Shown here in pieces: positions 6,750 through 10,486 of a DNA stretch of 10,486 nt. Under the pieces are notes generated by a model. The model made no database searches. It worked only from the letters and a program-made list of their open reading frames with translations, and was not told the origin of the DNA. A program made the translations under genes and the position numbers. Position 1 is the first letter of the stretch. The number at the start of each line of letters is the position of its first letter. Source of the stretch: Paludibacter sp. (GTDB taxonomy: Bacteria > Bacteroidota > Bacteroidia > Bacteroidales > Paludibacteraceae); NCBI GenBank assembly GCA_024709185.1, contig JANJXE010000381.1, positions 1 to 10,486 on the forward strand. Direction: 5' to 3'.

Positions 6750-6791
6750 AATAGGAGGAAAACTATTATGTTTTCCTCCTATTTTATTTTC
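6750..6791 (+). terminator. Intrinsic terminator of the secreted-protein operon
   Basis: AATAGGAGGAAAAC (6750-6763) pairs perfectly with GTTTTCCTCCTATT (6770-6783) around a six-base loop, and a T-rich tail (TTATTTT) follows. It begins 21 bases after the stop codon of the FISUMP gene and should end the operon. Confidence 0.9.
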
Positions 6792-7230
6792 CGACAACTC
6801 ACACCACCATGCGTATGCTGCGGTTCATTAATAGTCTTATATTAAGTAAAGGAAGTTGCAGTAAAGGTGTTTCCATACATTCCCTTGTATGTTTGCCATC
6901 CCAAATAGTATAGTCCTGTGCATTTGTGGATAGTATGTCGAATGATAGAGATGTTCTGCAAACTTTCTAATTGGTAACAGTCGTGCTTCTTACTTGATAA
7001 CCTTCGACTCTACACTGATAAAACACGTAATATAGTCTCGACTGACTTCTTACGACAAGTTTTGTCTGTGATTCTGAAAAAATCATATTCTCATCCGCCG
7101 TGGTAAGACATATAACCTTCTTTCCATGTCCCCGCCACCTTTAAACACCGATGCTTACATAATTTTTGGATTTTGATTTGCTTTGCAACATTGTCCCACA
7201 GATATCCTTAAATGTGGCGGACTGCACGGT
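6792..7230. other. Intergenic stretch without a convincing gene
   Basis: About 440 bases between two terminators that face each other. No open frame here has a plausible start and length. On the minus strand one frame from about 7190 down to 6843 is broken by only two internal stops and reads protein-like near its end (GLYYLGWQTYKGMYG, from about 6916 to 6870). This could be a decayed gene or chance. One small perfect hairpin (6874-6891, arms CATACA/TGTATG) has no T-run. I see no tRNA, CRISPR repeat or insertion sequence ends. Confidence 0.4.
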
Positions 7231-7266
7231 GAAAACGAAAGCAGCCCCGGATTACTCCAGGGCTGC
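7231..7266 (-). terminator. Intrinsic terminator of the large lipoprotein gene
   Basis: On the minus strand GCAGCCC (7266-7260) pairs with GGGCTGC (7247-7241), and inside it GGA pairs with TCC across a T/G wobble around the loop GTAA. The T-rich tail TTTCGTTTTC (7240-7231) follows. It lies about 30 bases after the stop codon. The GC-rich long stem suits a strongly expressed gene. Confidence 0.88.
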
Positions 7267-7296
7267 CAAACTACATAACAAGATTTAACTATTTAA

Positions 7297-10284
7297 TTAT
7301 TCGGGTTTTACAGTGATATTGTCAGCTGTAGCCTTGGTAATTTCAGCGAACGAAGCAACGAACTTAACATTAACTGTACCAACAGTTTGTTCAGATTGCA
7401 GCTGAGTTCCTGAGTTATCCCAAGTAATCACACTCTGTTTGTTGTATGCATTACCACCAGCTTTAGAAATTGTGAAGTACTGGTTGCCTGGAGTTAATTG
7501 ATAGAATACACCGTACTGAGCGTCATTTACATCTACAAAGTCAGAAGCTACAACTGTAGTTGCACTATTGGTTGTTTCAGCAACACCCTTAGTTACAATG
7601 TTTTTGCCTTTGAACTTAACGATGTAGTTAGCTTTGATGTCCTGAGTATCTAAAGTTCCATTAACCTTGTCAATCAACTGGAAGTCAACTGGAGAAGCTA
7701 ACTCGATAGTGAATGGGTTAACGAAATGAACTTTAAAGTCAAAGATATCAGTTTCAGCATTTGGATAGTTTGTAACCAATTGCATATCATATACTCTTGA
7801 AGCAGTTGTTAATTTGGTTGTTAATGCCATTAACTGACCACTTGTCGGAGCACTGCTTGTTCCATAAGCCTGATCAATAGTTCCACCAACTGCAGGAGTT
7901 AACGAAGCACCAGTCTGTGCAGGAGTAGTAGATTTGAACTGGAATGTATGAGTAGCAGCATCAATCTTACCAGCTACAGCTGAACCAAATACATTTCTGT
8001 AAGCAGCAGTACCAAATGTGAAGGCTTCACCTAAGTACAGTTGCATCAGGTAATTGCTACCAGCGTTCATACCTTGAGTTACGATTTCGTTAGCAAGGTT
8101 GTTGTAACGGTAACCAGCAAGAACTGTCTTATCCAATGTAGGTTTGGTTACGTTGAATTCGAATGTAAGAACCACAGCAGCATCAGTAATTAAACCAGTA
8201 TCAAATGTATAAGTGATAGTAGTTTTACCAAATTTAGCAAGCGGAGTTACCTGATATTTCATCGCATAAGTATCAACGTCCGGAGCCAACATAGAGCGGA
8301 TTAACGGATACTGAGCAAGAGTAGCACCAGCAACAGCTACATCGTTAACTTTAACAGCAACGGTTGGAGTTACACCACCAAATTTAGCCTGGAATTCGTT
8401 GTGAGTTAAACCAAGTGGGTTATAGATGTTTGCATTGATTTGATCCCAAGTCAAAGCGAGATCTTTATAGTCACCTGCAGATACACCAGCTACGTTGTCT
8501 ACAAACAATGAAGCATATGCATAAGCACTAGGTGCAGTAACAGTGTAAGTTACAGCTGCTGGTTTTACAGGAGGTACAGTTGGAGTAGAAACGATTTTGA
8601 ATTTGATGTAGCTCTTTGCAATTAAAGCACCAGCTGCGTTCAACAATTTAACTTCAACCAAAGGATTACGATCAAGAACTGAAGAACCTGCATTAACCGA
8701 TAATACGTTATCAGCACTTTTAGTTACGAAAGAGTTCTGATTAGTTACACCATCAAGACCTTTATAGTCAGGCATAACAAATTCCCATTTGTAATTATTG
8801 AAACCATAAGTCTCAAATGTTCTTTCGTTAACACCAGCTTTATTTGCAGATGCCAAAACAAGAGTTTTCAAATCTACCGGGGTACCTACAACAAGTTCGA
8901 AGTCGTTTGCATCAGTGATTGCAGGAACTACTGTACGATAATGTACATAAGTATTTGTTACTGTGCTTGATTTCTTAGCATCGCTGATGAATGGATTGTA
9001 CTGTACTGGTACAAGTTTAGCATAGTCAGAAACAACAGTAGTATTAGCACCACTATAAAAATCTTTACCATTAGCCTGAAGAGCAACCAGGTGAGTTTGA
9101 CCTGCAGCAGGTTCAGCCCAAGTTCCAACAGTCAGTTTGAAAGTACCTGAACCATCACCATTGCTGGTATAAGCAGGAGCAGCTAACAATGTAGTAGCAT
9201 CACCAGGAGCGTTCTGACCAGCAGCAGTCAGACGAGCGCTGTTGTTAACGAATTTCCAGGTAGTCTTGCTAACATCAGCAGTTGTAGGGTTAAATCTGTA
9301 AACTACATTGGTTTCATTAAATAATACTTTACCAATAGGAGCAGTAATACCGTTAATATAACCAATTTCAATAGCATTTACACCACCATCAATCCATGTT
9401 GGAACGAACAGGATGCTCGAAAGCAATTCGTTAGTAGGATTAACTTTAACTGTGATCGACTGTCCTTTGTCATCTGTAATAGTTGCAGAAAGAACTTCAC
9501 CTGTTACAGCATCTTTATTGATAAGAACGATTGCATTACCGGTAGGAATAGCAACTGTAGTTTTTACACCGTTAACAGCTAAGAAACCATCTACTACTGT
9601 GTATACGTTTTTGATTTTAACACCAGTGTCAACACCGTTTACTACAAGAGTTCCTGTAGCAGACTCGCTGGTAACGATAGGAGCGTTTGCAAAAACAGTA
9701 GAAGTGTTATCAGTATAAGTTACTTTTACGTTAGTTCCGTCGATAGCAACTTCTTTAACAGTTTTACCCGGAGCAGCAGGGATAGCAACAGTTGTTTTCT
9801 GACCGTTAATAGCCAGGAATCCGTCTACAACTGTCAAACCACTCTTTAACCATGCAGTTAAATCAGCAACTGTAGCAGTTCCCGATTTCAGCAGGCCGTT
9901 GTCGAATGTCAGCGGTGGAATAACTACTGAACCTTTGTTGGCTCCGTTAACGATTAAATTGTTACCTTCGAGTTTGATGTCGTAAGTAACATAGTTTTTT
10001 GCATCGTAAACGATGGCATTACCTACAGATGGAGTGATAGTCAGTTTACCATCGGTACCCATCGTAATTGATTTGATATAGGTCATACCGCTTACAGATG
10101 TCTGAAGTGCAGCAACTGATGTCTTCAAAGTGGCAACATCGGTAACAACAGCATCAATCTGTCCTTGTAGATCCGTAATCTCATCGTCATAAGAATTACA
10201 ACCTGTAAATAATACAAGTGTAGCTAACATCGCCAGAGAAAATGCCCTGGTTTTGTTTTTCAACTTAAATTGAACTTTTTTCAT
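7297..10284 (-). CDS. Large surface-type lipoprotein, possibly S-layer-like
   Basis: A 995-residue protein when started at MKKVQFKLKN; an in-frame ATG 28 codons upstream (10368) gives a tail that hides the signal peptide, so I reject it. The lipobox region is LVLFTGC with Cys29 lipidated. NSYDDE follows; acidic residues just after the Cys resemble the surface-export signal of Bacteroidota lipoproteins. Residues 32-66 form a short coiled coil (EITDLQGQIDAVV, ATLKTSVAALQTSV). Then come repeated beta-hairpin units around VNG/ING (108-247), and long beta-rich sequence split by a Pro-rich linker (STPTVPPVKPA, 566-576). The protein has no other cysteine and is rich in Ala, Thr, Val and Asn. These traits fit an abundant, stable surface or S-layer-type protein, but no family was recognised. 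No T9SS tail is seen (it ends NITVKPE). The start lacks a Shine-Dalgarno sequence; its leader is A-rich. It appears monocistronic. No clear promoter was found. Confidence 0.8.
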   Translation of the reverse strand: MKKVQFKLKNKTRAFSLAMLATLVLFTGCNSYDDEITDLQGQIDAVVTDVATLKTSVAALQTSVSGMTYIKSITMGTDGKLTITPSVGNAIVYDAKNYVTYDIKLEGNNLIVNGANKGSVVIPPLTFDNGLLKSGTATVADLTAWLKSGLTVVDGFLAINGQKTTVAIPAAPGKTVKEVAIDGTNVKVTYTDNTSTVFANAPIVTSESATGTLVVNGVDTGVKIKNVYTVVDGFLAVNGVKTTVAIPTGNAIVLINKDAVTGEVLSATITDDKGQSITVKVNPTNELLSSILFVPTWIDGGVNAIEIGYINGITAPIGKVLFNETNVVYRFNPTTADVSKTTWKFVNNSARLTAAGQNAPGDATTLLAAPAYTSNGDGSGTFKLTVGTWAEPAAGQTHLVALQANGKDFYSGANTTVVSDYAKLVPVQYNPFISDAKKSSTVTNTYVHYRTVVPAITDANDFELVVGTPVDLKTLVLASANKAGVNERTFETYGFNNYKWEFVMPDYKGLDGVTNQNSFVTKSADNVLSVNAGSSVLDRNPLVEVKLLNAAGALIAKSYIKFKIVSTPTVPPVKPAAVTYTVTAPSAYAYASLFVDNVAGVSAGDYKDLALTWDQINANIYNPLGLTHNEFQAKFGGVTPTVAVKVNDVAVAGATLAQYPLIRSMLAPDVDTYAMKYQVTPLAKFGKTTITYTFDTGLITDAAVVLTFEFNVTKPTLDKTVLAGYRYNNLANEIVTQGMNAGSNYLMQLYLGEAFTFGTAAYRNVFGSAVAGKIDAATHTFQFKSTTPAQTGASLTPAVGGTIDQAYGTSSAPTSGQLMALTTKLTTASRVYDMQLVTNYPNAETDIFDFKVHFVNPFTIELASPVDFQLIDKVNGTLDTQDIKANYIVKFKGKNIVTKGVAETTNSATTVVASDFVDVNDAQYGVFYQLTPGNQYFTISKAGGNAYNKQSVITWDNSGTQLQSEQTVGTVNVKFVASFAEITKATADNITVKPE
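9544..9834 (-). repeat. Duplicated 19-residue segment within the large lipoprotein
   Basis: Residues 151-169 (TVVDGFLAINGQKTTVAIP) and 229-247 (TVVDGFLAVNGVKTTVAIP) differ at only two positions and are 78 residues apart (9778-9834 and 9544-9600). The DNA copies differ at many third positions, so protein sequence is conserved while codons have drifted. Two related hairpins, NNLIVNGANKG (108-118) and GTLVVNGVDTG (211-221), precede each copy. Confidence 0.85.
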
Positions 10285-10433
10285 ACTTTTTTTTAAATAA
10301 TTAAATTTGTTTTTATTAGTTATCTTTATTGTAAAAACTTTAGTTACAAAAACGCGACTCCAACACACCCACCGGTTGCATCGGAATCATTTTTTCCGGA
10401 TTAGCTTCTTCTCATTGTTTAATTAAATTTTAA

Positions 10434-10486
10434 TTATTTACCTTTAAAATTCACCAGATAATCGGAACTCATTCTACCGGGTTTTA
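10434..10486 (-). CDS. Possible 3' end of an upstream gene (runs off the right edge)
   Basis: On the minus strand one frame from the window edge reads KPGRMSSDYLVNFKGK and then TAA at 10436-10434. The composition looks like an ordinary protein C-terminus, and the other two frames in this stretch contain stops. Only 16 codons are visible, so it could be chance and no product can be named. Between this stop and the lipoprotein gene lie about 150 AT-rich bases with an AATTAAATTTTAATT palindrome-like stretch near 10421-10435 and no clear terminator. Confidence 0.35.
   Translation of the reverse strand, partial: KPGRMSSDYLVNFKGK

Noticed and set aside
6874..6891. Perfect six-pair hairpin CATACA/TGTATG
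   Set aside because: It has no T-tract on either strand and no nearby gene to explain it; such short hairpins are expected by chance.
9413..9718. A 101-codon open frame on the plus strand inside the lipoprotein gene
   Set aside because: It is antisense to a repeat-rich, well-supported coding region and has no start context or domain.
10285..10368. Upstream ATG extending the large lipoprotein by 28 residues
   Set aside because: The extension is basic and places the signal peptide and lipobox inside the protein; the ATG at 10284 gives a standard lipoprotein start.
10421..10435. AT-rich palindrome-like stretch near the right end
   Set aside because: Its sequence is too simple to distinguish from AT-rich background; no promoter or binding-site consensus could be matched.

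Overview
The window looks like chromosomal DNA of a member of the Bacteroidota, probably an anaerobic Bacteroidales or a relative. It is moderately AT-rich. Several promoters fit the Bacteroidota form (TTG, 18-19 bases, TAnnTTTG) rather than -35/-10. Genes start behind A-rich leaders with no clear Shine-Dalgarno sequence. The proteins include a type IX secretion (T9SS) sorting domain, a FISUMP domain, a GIN/DUF2807 domain and surface-type lipoproteins. The genus cannot be fixed from the sequence.

Layout. Bases 1-1074 (minus) hold an ABC exporter operon: an ATPase, then the start of a membrane permease that runs off the left edge. A good promoter precedes it, with an operator-like inverted repeat at the expected transcription start. 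Divergent to it, 1216-1941 (+) encodes a GIN/DUF2807 lipoprotein with a seven-turn GSG(N/D) repeat. A nearly palindromic terminator (1993-2031) lies between this gene and a convergent tRNA-Ser(CGA) gene (2033-2119, minus), which has its own promoter. Bases 2290-3534 (minus) encode an exported two-lobed aspartyl protease with a C-terminal PDZ domain.

Bases 3832-6728 (+) form a two-gene operon with a clear promoter and terminator. The first gene encodes a small secreted protein with a T9SS sorting tail. The second encodes a 789-residue secreted protein: a FISUMP domain followed by five ~97-residue fibronectin/Ig-like repeats. Both mature proteins begin with the same tandem 23-residue module. 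This pair is the most system-like feature of the window.

About 450 bases (6784-7230) hold no convincing gene, perhaps decayed coding sequence. The right third (7297-10284, minus) is one large lipoprotein gene of 995 codons. Its product has a short coiled coil, repeated beta-hairpin motifs, no cysteine after the lipidated one, and an Ala/Thr/Val-rich composition suggesting an abundant surface protein. The last ~50 bases may be the 3' end of another minus-strand gene.

Most genes concern the cell envelope: export, surface display, periplasmic proteolysis. I found no CRISPR array, intact insertion sequence, phage gene or recognised defence system. The least explained items are the paired secreted proteins, the large lipoprotein and the operator-like repeat before the ABC operon.
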